Of a DNA stretch of 64,000 nt, positions 8,468 to 16,727 are shown one piece after another. The notes beneath the pieces were generated by a model. The model was given only the letters and a program-made list of their open reading frames with translations. It did no database searches and was not told the origin of the DNA. Position numbers and translations under genes: made by a program. The DNA comes from an uncultured Cohaesibacter sp. (GTDB lineage: Bacteria; Pseudomonadota; Alphaproteobacteria; Rhizobiales; Cohaesibacteraceae): assembly GCF_963664735.1 (NCBI RefSeq), contig NZ_OY761553.1:1-64000 (forward strand), read 5' to 3'. The stretch's first letter is position 1. Every line of letters starts with the position of its first letter.

Positions 8468-8487
8468 TCTCGCTTGGGTAAGCGAGA
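8468..8487 (+). other. Leader hairpin just before the rhaB ribosome-binding site
   Basis: TCTCGCTT-GGGT-AAGCGAGA is a perfect 8-base-pair stem with a 4-base loop. It ends 5 bases before the rhaB Shine-Dalgarno (GGAGG, 8493-8497). There is no T-run, so it is not a terminator; an effect on mRNA stability or ribosome loading is possible. Confidence 0.5.
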
Positions 8488-8503
8488 CCACTGGAGGGGC
8501 TTT

Positions 8504-10033
8504 ATGGGATTTGGTTTTGTATTGTCTGTTGACTTGGGGGCGTCATCGGGTCGGGTTTTGAAGGTCCGTTTGCGTGATGGTGCGCTCAGTGTTGAGGAGC
8601 TCAACCGCTTTCCCCATGGCCCCGAACTGCGTGACGGACGTCTATGCTGGGATCTGGATCATCTTTGGGGCTCCATTCAGGAGGGGCTGGGCAAGGCCTT
8701 TGCTGGCCATGCTGGCCTGGAAGATGCGGCAGATGATCCCATCGCCTCGATCAGTGTGGATAGCTGGGCGGTGGATTTTGTGCCGGTGGACGCGGATGGC
8801 GCAGCGCTGTTGCCATTTGTCAGCTATCGCGACGCCCGCACCGAAGGCATCATGCCCAGATTTCATGAAGAAAGCGGCATCAGCGATCCGGAGCTGTTCG
8901 GCAAGACGGGCATCCAGTCCATGGAACTCAACACGCTCTATCAGCTCTATGCGCTCAAGGACCATCCGCAGGAAAGCTACAAGCGGCTGGACCGCTTCAT
9001 GCTGCTGCCTGACTGGATCCATTTCCAGCTGACCGGGGTCTGGTCGAGCGAATATACCAACGCCACCACCACACAGATGTTGAGCGTGCATGACAAGGAC
9101 TGGGATCCGGACCTGTTGCAGCAGGTGGGCATTGCAGCCAAGGTCATGCCCAAGATCCGCAATGGCGGCGAAGTGCTCGGGCCGGTCAAGCCGGACTGGT
9201 GCGCCAAATGGGGCCTTGATGCCAATGCTTCGCCCAAAAGCGTGCCTCAGGTGGTGCTGTGCGGCACCCATGACACGGCCTCTGCGGTGGCCGCTCTTCC
9301 TTCGCTGACCAGTGGCCCCTATTTCATATCGCTGGGCACTTGGGCGCTTGTGGGCCGCGAGGCGCCGGTGCCCGATCTTTCCGACTATGCCTACCAGCAT
9401 GGCCTTTCCAATGAGGGGGGCCTGTTTGATACCTTCCGACAGCTGCGCAATGTGTCCGGCCTGTGGCTGATCCAGCGGGTGCGCGAAGACATGGACCCGC
9501 AAAGCGACTTTGCCGACTGGGTGGCAGAGGCCGAGAAGGCCGAACCGGGGCGCTCGCTGATCAACCCGATGGATGACCGCTATTTCCGAGCGCTTTCCAT
9601 GGTGGGCGAGATACAGGATGCGTGCCGGGAGACCGGCCAGCCGGTGCCTGAGACCAGAGGTCAGCTGGCCCGTTGCATCTTCGAGAGCCTGGCGCTCAAT
9701 TTTGCCGATGTGCTCAATGATTTCTCCAAGGGCGAGCCGATCCCCGAGCTGCATATTGTGGGCGGCGGCGGGCGCAATGCCCTGTTGTGCCAGATGACAG
9801 CGGATTTTCTGGGAAGCCCGGTCATCGCCGGCCCATTCGAAGCCTCCGCTCTTGGCAATGCGGTGGTGCAGATGATCGGCCTTGGCTGGATCGCCAATCT
9901 TGAGGAAGGCCGCCGGATCATTCGCAACAGCGAAGTCCTGCCACGCTATCAGCCCCACCCGGGCAAGGAACAGACCCATATTCGCCAGCGCTACCACGCG
10001 CTATTCGATAGACAGAAGGAACAGGCCCAATGA
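8504..10033 (+). CDS. rhaB: Rhamnulokinase
   Basis: A 509-residue FGGY-family sugar kinase. The N-terminal phosphate-binding strand is SVDLGASSGRV; the C-terminal ATP site includes ELHIVGGGGRNALLCQM. It phosphorylates L-rhamnulose at O-1. The identity as RhaB rather than another FGGY kinase rests on its position directly before an L-rhamnose isomerase and a rhamnulose-1-phosphate aldolase. The ATG at 8504 has GGAGG seven bases upstream; a TTG 30 bases earlier falls inside the leader hairpin. Its stop overlaps rhaA by ATGA. The sequence is markedly richer in G and C at third positions than its neighbours. Confidence 0.93.
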   Translation: MGFGFVLSVDLGASSGRVLKVRLRDGALSVEELNRFPHGPELRDGRLCWDLDHLWGSIQEGLGKAFAGHAGLEDAADDPIASISVDSWAVDFVPVDADGAALLPFVSYRDARTEGIMPRFHEESGISDPELFGKTGIQSMELNTLYQLYALKDHPQESYKRLDRFMLLPDWIHFQLTGVWSSEYTNATTTQMLSVHDKDWDPDLLQQVGIAAKVMPKIRNGGEVLGPVKPDWCAKWGLDANASPKSVPQVVLCGTHDTASAVAALPSLTSGPYFISLGTWALVGREAPVPDLSDYAYQHGLSNEGGLFDTFRQLRNVSGLWLIQRVREDMDPQSDFADWVAEAEKAEPGRSLINPMDDRYFRALSMVGEIQDACRETGQPVPETRGQLARCIFESLALNFADVLNDFSKGEPIPELHIVGGGGRNALLCQMTADFLGSPVIAGPFEASALGNAVVQMIGLGWIANLEEGRRIIRNSEVLPRYQPHPGKEQTHIRQRYHALFDRQKEQAQ

Positions 10034-11277
10034 CCAGCCTAGAGTATAATGCCGCCCGAGACGCGTTCGCCGAATGGGGCGTTGATGCCGATGCCGCAAT
10101 GGACAGTCTGGCAGCCATTCCCATTTCCATGCATTGCTGGCAGGGAGATGATGTTGTCGGCTTTGAAGGCGTGACCGCAGGCAGCGGTGGCGGCATTCAG
10201 ACCACGGGCAATTTCCCCGGCCGTGCCCGCAATGTTGCCGAGCTGCGCGCCGATCTGGAATTTGCCTATGGCAAGATCCCCGGCAAACACCGGCTCAACC
10301 TGCATGCCAGCTATCTGGACAGCGACGAGACCCCGGCCCGTGACGAGCTTGAATACAAGTATTTCTCCAGCTGGGTGGACTGGGCCAGGGACAACGGGCT
10401 GGGGCTCGATTTCAACCCCACCTTCTTTGCCCACCCCAAGGCCGATGACAATCTGACCCTGTCCCATCCGGACAAGGGCATCCGCGATTTCTGGATCCGT
10501 CATGGCCAATGCTGCCGTGCCATTGCCGCAAAATTCGGCGAAGAGTTGGGCAGCCCCTGCGTTGACAATATCTGGGTGCCGGATGGCTACAAAGACACCC
10601 CGGTGGACCGCATGGCAGCGCGCGAGCGGCTGGAAAGCGCCATCAACGAGATGATCGCCACCCCATATGACAAGGCGCACATGCTGGATGCGGTGGAAAG
10701 CAAGCTGTTCGGCATTGGCGTGGAAGCCTGCACCGTGGGCAGCCACGAGTTCTACATGGGCTATGCCATTCGCAAGGGCACCCTGTTGTGCCTCGATATG
10801 GGCCACTTCCACCCGACCGAGAATATCGCCGACAAGCTTTCCTCTGTTGCCCTGTCGGTTGACGAGATCCTGCTTCATGTCAGTCGCCCGATGCGCTGGG
10901 ACAGTGACCATGTGATCCTGCTCAATGACGACATTCTGGCCATGGCACAGGAGCTGGTCTTTGCCAATCTTCTGGGGCGCACCCACATCGGGCTCGACTT
11001 CTTCGATGCCACCATCTCGCGCACCGCAGCCTGGGTGATCGGCACGCGCAACATGCAGAAGGCCCTGTTGCGGGCTCTGCTGATGCCACAGGCCGAGCTG
11101 AAGGCTGCAGAAGAGGCGCTCGACTATAACAAGCGCTTCATCATCACCGAACAACTCAAGGATCTGCCTTACGGGGTGATCTGGGACGCATTCTGCGCCC
11201 GCAACAATGTACCTACGGGCAAGGCGCTCATCGCCGATCTTGATGGCTATCAGGCCAGCGTATCGACCCGCGGATAA
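10030..11277 (+). CDS. rhaA: L-rhamnose isomerase
   Basis: A 415-residue protein that is close in length and sequence to E. coli RhaA (419). The N-terminal block ISMHCWQGDDVVGFE and the block GGGIQTTGNFPGRARN are diagnostic, as are RLNLHASYLD and the later metal-site region LDMGHFHPTENIADK. It converts L-rhamnose to L-rhamnulose with divalent metals in the cytoplasm. It overlaps rhaB by four bases and is followed 12 bases later by rhaD, so the three are one transcript. Codon use is GC-rich like the rest of the operon. Confidence 0.96.
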   Translation: MTSLEYNAARDAFAEWGVDADAAMDSLAAIPISMHCWQGDDVVGFEGVTAGSGGGIQTTGNFPGRARNVAELRADLEFAYGKIPGKHRLNLHASYLDSDETPARDELEYKYFSSWVDWARDNGLGLDFNPTFFAHPKADDNLTLSHPDKGIRDFWIRHGQCCRAIAAKFGEELGSPCVDNIWVPDGYKDTPVDRMAARERLESAINEMIATPYDKAHMLDAVESKLFGIGVEACTVGSHEFYMGYAIRKGTLLCLDMGHFHPTENIADKLSSVALSVDEILLHVSRPMRWDSDHVILLNDDILAMAQELVFANLLGRTHIGLDFFDATISRTAAWVIGTRNMQKALLRALLMPQAELKAAEEALDYNKRFIITEQLKDLPYGVIWDAFCARNNVPTGKALIADLDGYQASVSTRG

Positions 11278-11289
11278 GGACAAAGTGAC

Positions 11290-12135
11290 ATGACGACATT
11301 TTCCCACCCGATCCCCTTCGTTCAGCAGATCGCATCTCTGGCACGCCTGTGCTGGGAGATGGGTTGGAACGAGGCCAATGGCGGCAACATCTCCTGGCGC
11401 CTGCCGACCGATGAAGTCGAAAGTGTGCTCGCGCGCCGCTATCCCAATGTGAAGCCTGCCGACCCGATTGCCCTGCCGCAGTCTCGCCCGGAGCTTGATG
11501 GCGAATATTTTATCGTCACCGGCACGGGACAGTATTTCCGGCACGCAACCGAGTTCCCCGATCAGGTGTTCGGCATCGTTCGCATCATCGAAGGCGGCAC
11601 GGCCTATCAGACCGTCTGGGGCTTTAACAATGGCGGGCGTCCAACCAGCGAGTTTGCCACCCATCTTGCCGCTCACGGGGTGCGCAAGCGGGTCTCGGAG
11701 GGGCGCGAGCGGATCATTCTGCATTGCCATGTGCCCGAGTTTATTGCGCTGAGCTACCTTCTGCCGCTCGATAGCGACATTCTGACCAAGGCCCTCTGGA
11801 CCAAGATGCCTGAATGCATCGTCATCTTCCCCGATGGCGTGCGCATCGTGCCACCCATGCTGCCTGGCACCACCGATATCGCCGACGCGTCCATCAAGGA
11901 AATGGAAAAGGGTCGCATCATCTCCTGGTCCCACCACGGCATCTTCGCTTCCGAGGCAACCCCGGATTCTGTCTTCGGCCTTGTCGAAACCATCGAAAAA
12001 GCCGCAAGCATCCACCGAAAGGTCATGTCCGCAGGGGGCGAAAAACAAACCATCTCTAACGACCTCCTAAAGGAACTCGCTAACTACTTCAAAAAACTCC
12101 TCGTCCAAGTCCCCGTCTTCCCGGACAAGGACTAA
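11290..12135 (+). CDS. rhaD: Rhamnulose-1-phosphate aldolase
   Basis: A 281-residue class II aldolase/adducin-family protein. The phosphate-binding block GWNEANGGNISWRL near residues 27-40 is typical of the family, with zinc-site histidines in IILHCHVPEF and WSHHGIFASE. It splits L-rhamnulose 1-phosphate into dihydroxyacetone phosphate and L-lactaldehyde. It is the last gene of rhaBAD and is followed by an intrinsic terminator. The last ~70 bases change to a C-rich, A-rich codon pattern. No rhamnose transporter or RhaM mutarotase is present in this window. Confidence 0.94.
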   Translation: MTTFSHPIPFVQQIASLARLCWEMGWNEANGGNISWRLPTDEVESVLARRYPNVKPADPIALPQSRPELDGEYFIVTGTGQYFRHATEFPDQVFGIVRIIEGGTAYQTVWGFNNGGRPTSEFATHLAAHGVRKRVSEGRERIILHCHVPEFIALSYLLPLDSDILTKALWTKMPECIVIFPDGVRIVPPMLPGTTDIADASIKEMEKGRIISWSHHGIFASEATPDSVFGLVETIEKAASIHRKVMSAGGEKQTISNDLLKELANYFKKLLVQVPVFPDKD

Positions 12136-12243
12136 CAAATTTGTCTGTCTCGACGGTGGCATAGTCCCTCCCACATAGACGCCTTGTCTTCTTTGAAAAC
12201 AAGGTTGCGAATGCCACTTTTCGGTTTAGTGACAGGCAAAGAG

Positions 12244-12274
12244 AAACCCGCAAGTCTATGACTTGCGGGTTTCT
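12244..12274 (+). terminator. Intrinsic terminator of rhaBAD
   Basis: A perfect 13-base-pair stem AAACCCGCAAGTC / GACTTGCGGGTTT (12244-12256 and 12260-12272) with a 3-base loop TAT; T-rich sequence follows on the + strand and A-rich sequence precedes it, so it may stop transcription from both sides. Confidence 0.8.
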
Positions 12275-12338
12275 TGCCATTCAGGGCATTTAGTCTTTGG
12301 GGGTGGGGGGGACTTAGCCCTGAATCGAGGTCTTCGGA

Positions 12339-13196
12339 TTATGAGGCTATCGGAAGACGTAGTTTGGCAAGTTCTGCGGCTTCTTCAGCCGATACGTTAT
12401 CGTGAATCACCGCACGGCATGCTTTCATCAGTGCAAGCGGGTCATCTGACTGGAAGATGGAACGGCCAAAAAGAATACCGGCTGCGCCAGCCTCGACAAT
12501 CTGGGAAACCAGACAAAGCGTGCCGTAATCGCTATTTGTTTTGGGGCCACCTGCCAACATTATGGGGACTGGAAGCTCAGAGGTAATCTTTTTGAGTGCC
12601 TCAGGGCTGCCCGGCCAATCGGTCTTGATGATATCTGCTCCCATTTCAACACCAATACGGGCGTGGAAGCGGACAAATTCACCATCATTGATGTCTGCCG
12701 GGAGAGCGTGCCGGGCACCCATGGTTTCAATGATATGGACAATGCCGTTCTTGCGGGCTTCTGTGTTTACGTCTGCATTCTCTCTGAAAGCTGCGGTTTC
12801 TACATCAGGGTCATTGTGACCGACAAACAGATAGGTGATGACGGCTTCTGCTCCGAGCGCTACTGCGTCATCGACGGAAGCGATGAGGCGGGTGTAACCA
12901 TCCTTATAGGCAAGAGGTGTGCCTTCACGCCACATGGTGGTCTGGTCGAGACGAAGAATAAGGGATGGTCCGCCGTTCTTGACCAATTGCGGGCCAAAAT
13001 GCAGGGCTGAACCAAGAGGCAGGATTACCGCATCCACGCCAGCTTCTGCCATGTAATCAAGCATCTGTTCAGGATGCTCCATGCCTTTGCAGGTGCCCAG
13101 TTGCAGGGCATGATCAAAGGCGATGCAGAACCCGCGCTGCGTGCTCGGTTTCAGGATACGGGAGAGGCGCACTTGTTGGCCCAGTTTCTGAAGCAT
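12339..13196 (-). CDS. Class I aldolase of the DeoC/FbaB (LsrF-like) family
   Basis: A 285-residue TIM-barrel aldolase. Recognisable are FCIAFDHALQLG near residue 23, the Schiff-base lysine in GADIIKTDWPG (K191), and the phosphate-binding ends MLAGGPK and GAAGILFGRSIF. These match archaeal-type fructose-bisphosphate aldolases and LsrF. It follows the DeoR regulator and the DUF1537 kinase with a 14-base gap and is the last gene of that operon. A phosphorylated acid or keto sugar made by the kinase is its likely substrate; cleavage to dihydroxyacetone phosphate is an inference. A housekeeping glycolytic aldolase is less likely in this setting. Confidence 0.85.
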   Translation of the reverse strand: MLQKLGQQVRLSRILKPSTQRGFCIAFDHALQLGTCKGMEHPEQMLDYMAEAGVDAVILPLGSALHFGPQLVKNGGPSLILRLDQTTMWREGTPLAYKDGYTRLIASVDDAVALGAEAVITYLFVGHNDPDVETAAFRENADVNTEARKNGIVHIIETMGARHALPADINDGEFVRFHARIGVEMGADIIKTDWPGSPEALKKITSELPVPIMLAGGPKTNSDYGTLCLVSQIVEAGAAGILFGRSIFQSDDPLALMKACRAVIHDNVSAEEAAELAKLRLPIAS

Positions 13197-13210
13197 TGCT
13201 TTTGTCCTTG

Positions 13211-14035
13211 CTAGACGAGGTCGAAATCAATCCTCGAGTGATTTAGTCGTTGTTTCGTCTCTTCATCCAGTTGGCGGTCGATGAAAACCTTGTCGAATTC
13301 AGATAGTTCTGCAAATTGGGTGAGAGCGCGTGTTTTAAATTTTCGTGATGTCAAAAGAAGAGCCTTGCGTTCGGATGCTGCCATTAGGGCGCGCTTGACC
13401 CGAACGATTTCCTGATCTTGATGAAAGAGCCGATTGTCAATGACCGAGGATGCCGAAAGGAAAACCCAGTCAGAGCGCAGTTGGCTCAAAGCCTGCTCGC
13501 AAATCAGACCCGAGAAGCTCTTGTGTGTCTTGCTATAGTTGCCTCCCGTCACAATCAGCTGGACATTGGATGCATCTTTCAAACGATCACAAACAGCCAG
13601 TGAGTTGGTGATGATCGTAATATTTTCAATCAACTCCAGATGTTCGCACATCATCAGGGTCGTTGTGCTGTCATCTAGCATGATGGCGTTGCCGGGCTCG
13701 ACCAATTCAACGGCTGCGCGTGCCAACTCCTTTTTGACCGCTTCATCGGTTTGGCTGCGATAGTGAAAATTGCTCTCGAACAGGAGAGAGCTTTCTGCCG
13801 TTGCCCCTCCGCGTTCTTTGCGCAAAAGGCCGCGGCTTTCGAGCAGATCCAGATCCCGGTGTACAGTCATGCGGCTGACGCCGAGTTCCTTGGCAAGATG
13901 TTCAAGCTGTACCGTTTTCTGGCTCTGGACCATGGTCAGAATTTGCTGACGACGTTCTTCTGCCTTCATCGGATGCTTTTGCTCATTCTCAGAATGATCA
14001 TCTTCGTGACTGGATTTTGCTTTCGAATTGGCCAT
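13211..14035 (-). CDS. DeoR/GlpR-family transcriptional regulator
   Basis: A 274-residue protein. The N-terminal winged helix lies near residues 25-80 (RRQQILTMVQ, LAKELGVSRMTVHRDLDLL, GLLRKERGGA), and the C-terminal sensor domain (PGNAIMLDDSTTTLMM, ITIITNSLAVCDRL, VTGGNY) is the sugar-phosphate-binding fold of the family. The first ~22 residues are unusually charged and His/Glu-rich. It is separated by 2 bases from the DUF1537 kinase and precedes the aldolase, so it is encoded within the operon it presumably controls. The palindromes at 15510 and 17340 are candidate binding sites. Confidence 0.88.
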   Translation of the reverse strand: MANSKAKSSHEDDHSENEQKHPMKAEERRQQILTMVQSQKTVQLEHLAKELGVSRMTVHRDLDLLESRGLLRKERGGATAESSLLFESNFHYRSQTDEAVKKELARAAVELVEPGNAIMLDDSTTTLMMCEHLELIENITIITNSLAVCDRLKDASNVQLIVTGGNYSKTHKSFSGLICEQALSQLRSDWVFLSASSVIDNRLFHQDQEIVRVKRALMAASERKALLLTSRKFKTRALTQFAELSEFDKVFIDRQLDEETKQRLNHSRIDFDLV

Positions 14036-14037
14036 GA

Positions 14038-15405
14038 CTATTTCCCGTTCATCACGCGACCGAAGAAGTTATCTTCTCCCACCTGGCCACCTTTAAGGGA
14101 AATCTCGATTCCGTCGATAGCACTATCGGTGGAATGGACGCGGCACAGGGGCGCACCGGGAACTAGAGGTCCGGCAACTTCGAGGTTTTTGATGCCCATT
14201 GCCGAAACGGCGTGACTTGAGCTGTCTCCACCTGCCAGAATGGCACGTTTCAGCCCCGTAGCCTTGATAGCATGTTTGAGAATACGGCCCGTTGCTGAGC
14301 CCATAACCGGTGAACTGTCGGCTGCGGTCAGCCCTTTGCGTTCCAGAGCGGCGCGCGTTGCTGCAATTTGTGGATCATTTGGCCCACGCGCGGTGTGAAG
14401 AACAATGCCCTTATGATCAGAGGCAAGCTGCACAAGCTCTTCAGCGAGGCGCATTTCTTCTTCTTCGCCTTTTTCCACCAGGGCTACCGTATCGATTGCC
14501 TTGACAAGGAAGCCGTTGGCCTTGGCCCATTCGATCTGTTTGTCCGTAGTTGGAGAGCAACTGCCGCAAATGGCGATGGTTCGATCAACCGGACCTCTGG
14601 CAACAGGAGGCTCAACAAGGGGCAGGGTGCCTTGCTTGGTCAGATAATCTGCCAGTGCATATTCAACGCCTGATGAGCCGACAACGAAGATCGGCTTCAG
14701 TGAGCTGTGCTCGTGGAGCAACTGTCCCGTCTTGTAGGTTGTTGCGTCGTCAAAGGTATCGAGAATAACTGCGTCATTGTCTTCGCACAGTTTGGCGAAC
14801 ATTTCAGAGGCGTTTTCTGCAAGCATGCGACGGAAATCCATGCCTTCGATCTTGCGGCTGGTCTGCAGCGCCAGGTGAGCGCGCAAGTCAGCTTCCTTCA
14901 TTGGGGTCGAAGGGTGTTTGCTCATTGTCGGGTGACGGTCGATGCGGAACGCTTCGCTATCCCCAGCGACGCTAGCTGCGGCAAACAGATTGGAAAAGAC
15001 CACATACCGTTTAAGGCGCGTGACACCCACAACGACAGGAACCGTGGTTTCGAAAATATCGTGGCCGATTTCAATGGCCTTGCCGATGTTGCCGATGGTC
15101 GGGGCCGAGTCGAATGTGGAGCATGTCTTATAATGACAAATAGGTACGCCGAGGGCCTTCAGTTTGGAAAAGCTTTCCGACAGGTGGGTATCCATCCACT
15201 CTGGCGATTGGCTGCGGCTGGTTCCTGCCACGCCGACTGCGCGGATATGGGGATAAGCCTCGAGGTCTTCTGCGGTTGGCGGCTCAAGGAACAGCATGGC
15301 GGGGATACCTGCCATGGTAACGGATTCCAAGGCATCAGTTGATCCGGTAAAGTCGTCACCATAGAAGGAAAGAAGCAAATTTTGCTTTTTGCCTAAGTCT
15401 GTCAT
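14038..15405 (-). CDS. DUF1537 (four-carbon acid sugar) kinase
   Basis: A 455-residue kinase. The N-terminal hallmark SFYGDDFTGSTDALE near residue 13 and the C-terminal nucleotide-binding AILAGGDSSSHAVSAMG identify the OtnK/DtnK family, which phosphorylates erythronate, threonate and related acids (3-oxo acids in some members) at the terminal hydroxyl. I chose the ATG at 15405, because the 37 residues that a longer frame would add are hydrophobic and unlike the family. It is the first gene of the minus-strand operon kinase-deoR-aldolase and is divergent from pdxA2. The exact acid is unknown. Confidence 0.87.
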   Translation of the reverse strand: MTDLGKKQNLLLSFYGDDFTGSTDALESVTMAGIPAMLFLEPPTAEDLEAYPHIRAVGVAGTSRSQSPEWMDTHLSESFSKLKALGVPICHYKTCSTFDSAPTIGNIGKAIEIGHDIFETTVPVVVGVTRLKRYVVFSNLFAAASVAGDSEAFRIDRHPTMSKHPSTPMKEADLRAHLALQTSRKIEGMDFRRMLAENASEMFAKLCEDNDAVILDTFDDATTYKTGQLLHEHSSLKPIFVVGSSGVEYALADYLTKQGTLPLVEPPVARGPVDRTIAICGSCSPTTDKQIEWAKANGFLVKAIDTVALVEKGEEEEMRLAEELVQLASDHKGIVLHTARGPNDPQIAATRAALERKGLTAADSSPVMGSATGRILKHAIKATGLKRAILAGGDSSSHAVSAMGIKNLEVAGPLVPGAPLCRVHSTDSAIDGIEISLKGGQVGEDNFFGRVMNGK

Positions 15406-15509
15406 GATCTGAATATGCCCCTTGGACTTCAAAATATCGGCGTTTTCACGTCTTGGATAACTGATTTGTATCACAAAAATCGCGATAGACAACAGGCATT
15501 GCGTAAAAT

Positions 15510-15528
15510 ATAACAAATATCATGTGAT
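15510..15528. promoter_or_regulatory. Candidate operator between the DUF1537 kinase and pdxA2
   Basis: ATAACA-AATATCA-TGTGAT is a near-palindrome with 6-base arms and a 7-base centre. It agrees at 14 of 19 positions with the perfect palindrome at 17340-17358 in the other divergent promoter of the cluster. That the local DeoR protein binds it is inference. Confidence 0.55.
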
Positions 15529-15605
15529 GTTTATCAGCTTCGGGCTTGTGCAATCGTGGTTTCGGCGCGGCTTGATGGGTGAAAAACTGTTTTGGAGAAT
15601 GGGAT

Positions 15606-16580
15606 ATGAACAAAATTGGTCTGACTATGGGCGATCCTGCGGGTATTGGGCCTGAGGTGATTTGCAAGGCCTTGCAGGATATGACTGCAGAAGAACGTGC
15701 AGGTGTCATTGTTATTGGTGATCGCTTGTTTATGGAGCGGGCCAGAGACATGATTGGCGCGGATTTCCAGTTTGTCTCAGAAGGTGATGTTCCTGCTGGT
15801 GATGTTCCTTTGGTGCAGGTGGATGCGCCAAATGCCGAGAATATCAAGCCCGGAGAGATCCAGCCTGATGCCGGTGAGGCGGCTTGTCGCTGTGTGAAAA
15901 AGGCAGTTGATATGGCTCTGGCCGAGGAAATCGATGTGGTTTGCACCGCTTCCTTGCATAAAACGGCGCTGCGAGAAGCTGGCTATAATCTGAGTGGTCA
16001 TGCGGGATTGCTTAAGCTTTTCACGGGTGTAGAGAAAAACTATGCCGTGCTTGCCGGGCCGAAATTGTCGGTTATTCACGTTTCCACCCACGTTTCTCTG
16101 GCTGATGCCGTAACCTGCTGCACAACGCAGTCTGTGTTGGAAACAATCCGTATTGCGAATCAGCATGTGTTGACGACGGGCGTGGCTGAACCTCGGATTG
16201 GTGTGGCTGGAATTAATCCGCATTGCGGGGAAAACGGCCATTATGGCACCGAGGATGATACGCAGGTGATTCCGGCTATCAAGGCGGCTCAGGCCGAGGG
16301 AATCAATGTGACAGGCCCGATTCCGGGCGATATCGTCTTTGAACAGGCAATCGAGGGGCGGTTTGATATTGTTGTCGCCCAATATCATGATCAGGGTCAT
16401 ATTCCGGCCAAGCTTATTGGCGGGCATGATTGTGTGAATATTACCGCAGGACTGCCGATTTTGCGCACTTCTGTTGATCATGGCACGGCATTTGACATTG
16501 CCTGGAAGGGTGGTCTGGCCCGTCCGGATAATATGAAGGCTGCCATTGCGATGGCTCGCAAAATGAAACCTGTGAAGTGA
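15606..16580 (+). CDS. pdxA2: PdxA2-type dehydrogenase (4-phospho-acid-sugar dehydrogenase)
   Basis: A 324-residue member of the PdxA family. Visible motifs are GLTMGDPAGIGPEV near residue 4, the metal-site histidines in HDQGHIPAKL and the C-terminal LRTSVDHGTAFDIAWKG, in which the residues after DHGTA favour the PdxA2 group over vitamin B6 PdxA. PdxA2 enzymes oxidise and decarboxylate 4-phospho-threonate or 4-phospho-erythronate to dihydroxyacetone phosphate. The ATG at 15606 has GGAG at 15594-15597. It is divergent from the DUF1537 kinase, which by family knowledge would make its substrate. True PdxA is not excluded but is unlikely in this cluster. Confidence 0.88.
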   Translation: MNKIGLTMGDPAGIGPEVICKALQDMTAEERAGVIVIGDRLFMERARDMIGADFQFVSEGDVPAGDVPLVQVDAPNAENIKPGEIQPDAGEAACRCVKKAVDMALAEEIDVVCTASLHKTALREAGYNLSGHAGLLKLFTGVEKNYAVLAGPKLSVIHVSTHVSLADAVTCCTTQSVLETIRIANQHVLTTGVAEPRIGVAGINPHCGENGHYGTEDDTQVIPAIKAAQAEGINVTGPIPGDIVFEQAIEGRFDIVVAQYHDQGHIPAKLIGGHDCVNITAGLPILRTSVDHGTAFDIAWKGGLARPDNMKAAIAMARKMKPVK

Positions 16581-16619
16581 ATTTTGATGTATCACTATGT
16601 GATGTAATTTTTGGTAATT

Positions 16620-16638
16620 GTCACGATTTATATGTGAT
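16620..16638. promoter_or_regulatory. Third operator-like palindrome, 3' of pdxA2
   Basis: GTCACG-ATTTATA-TGTGAT has the same 6-7-6 plan as the sites at 15510 and 17340 but lies in the convergent gap after pdxA2, just ahead of the terminator. It fits the consensus only partly. A second, tighter palindrome, ATCAC-TAT-GTGAT, lies at about 16590-16602. Confidence 0.3.
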
Positions 16639-16661
16639 ATTACGGAATTTTGATGAAAATA

Positions 16662-16692
16662 AAGCCCCCTCAAATCGTGTTTGAGGGGGCTT
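16662..16692. terminator. Bidirectional terminator between pdxA2 and the VOC gene
   Basis: GCCCCCTCAAA (16664-16674) pairs perfectly with TTTGAGGGGGC (16680-16690) around the loop TCGTG; A residues before and T residues after the stem allow termination from both convergent genes. Confidence 0.85.
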
Positions 16693-16727
16693 CTTTGTAA
16701 CGCCATGAGGCGGAGGAAATCTGATTC

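Noticed and set aside
8642-9997. A 451-codon open frame on the minus strand
   Set aside because: Antisense to rhaB, same cause; the protein has no recognisable domain.
10039-12048. A 669-codon open frame on the minus strand
   Set aside because: It is antisense to rhaA and rhaD, whose family matches are clear. The GC-rich third positions remove stop codons from the opposite frame.
12182-12204. Inverted repeat CCTTGT...ACAAGG after rhaD
   Set aside because: Short, without T-run, and followed by the much stronger terminator at 12244.
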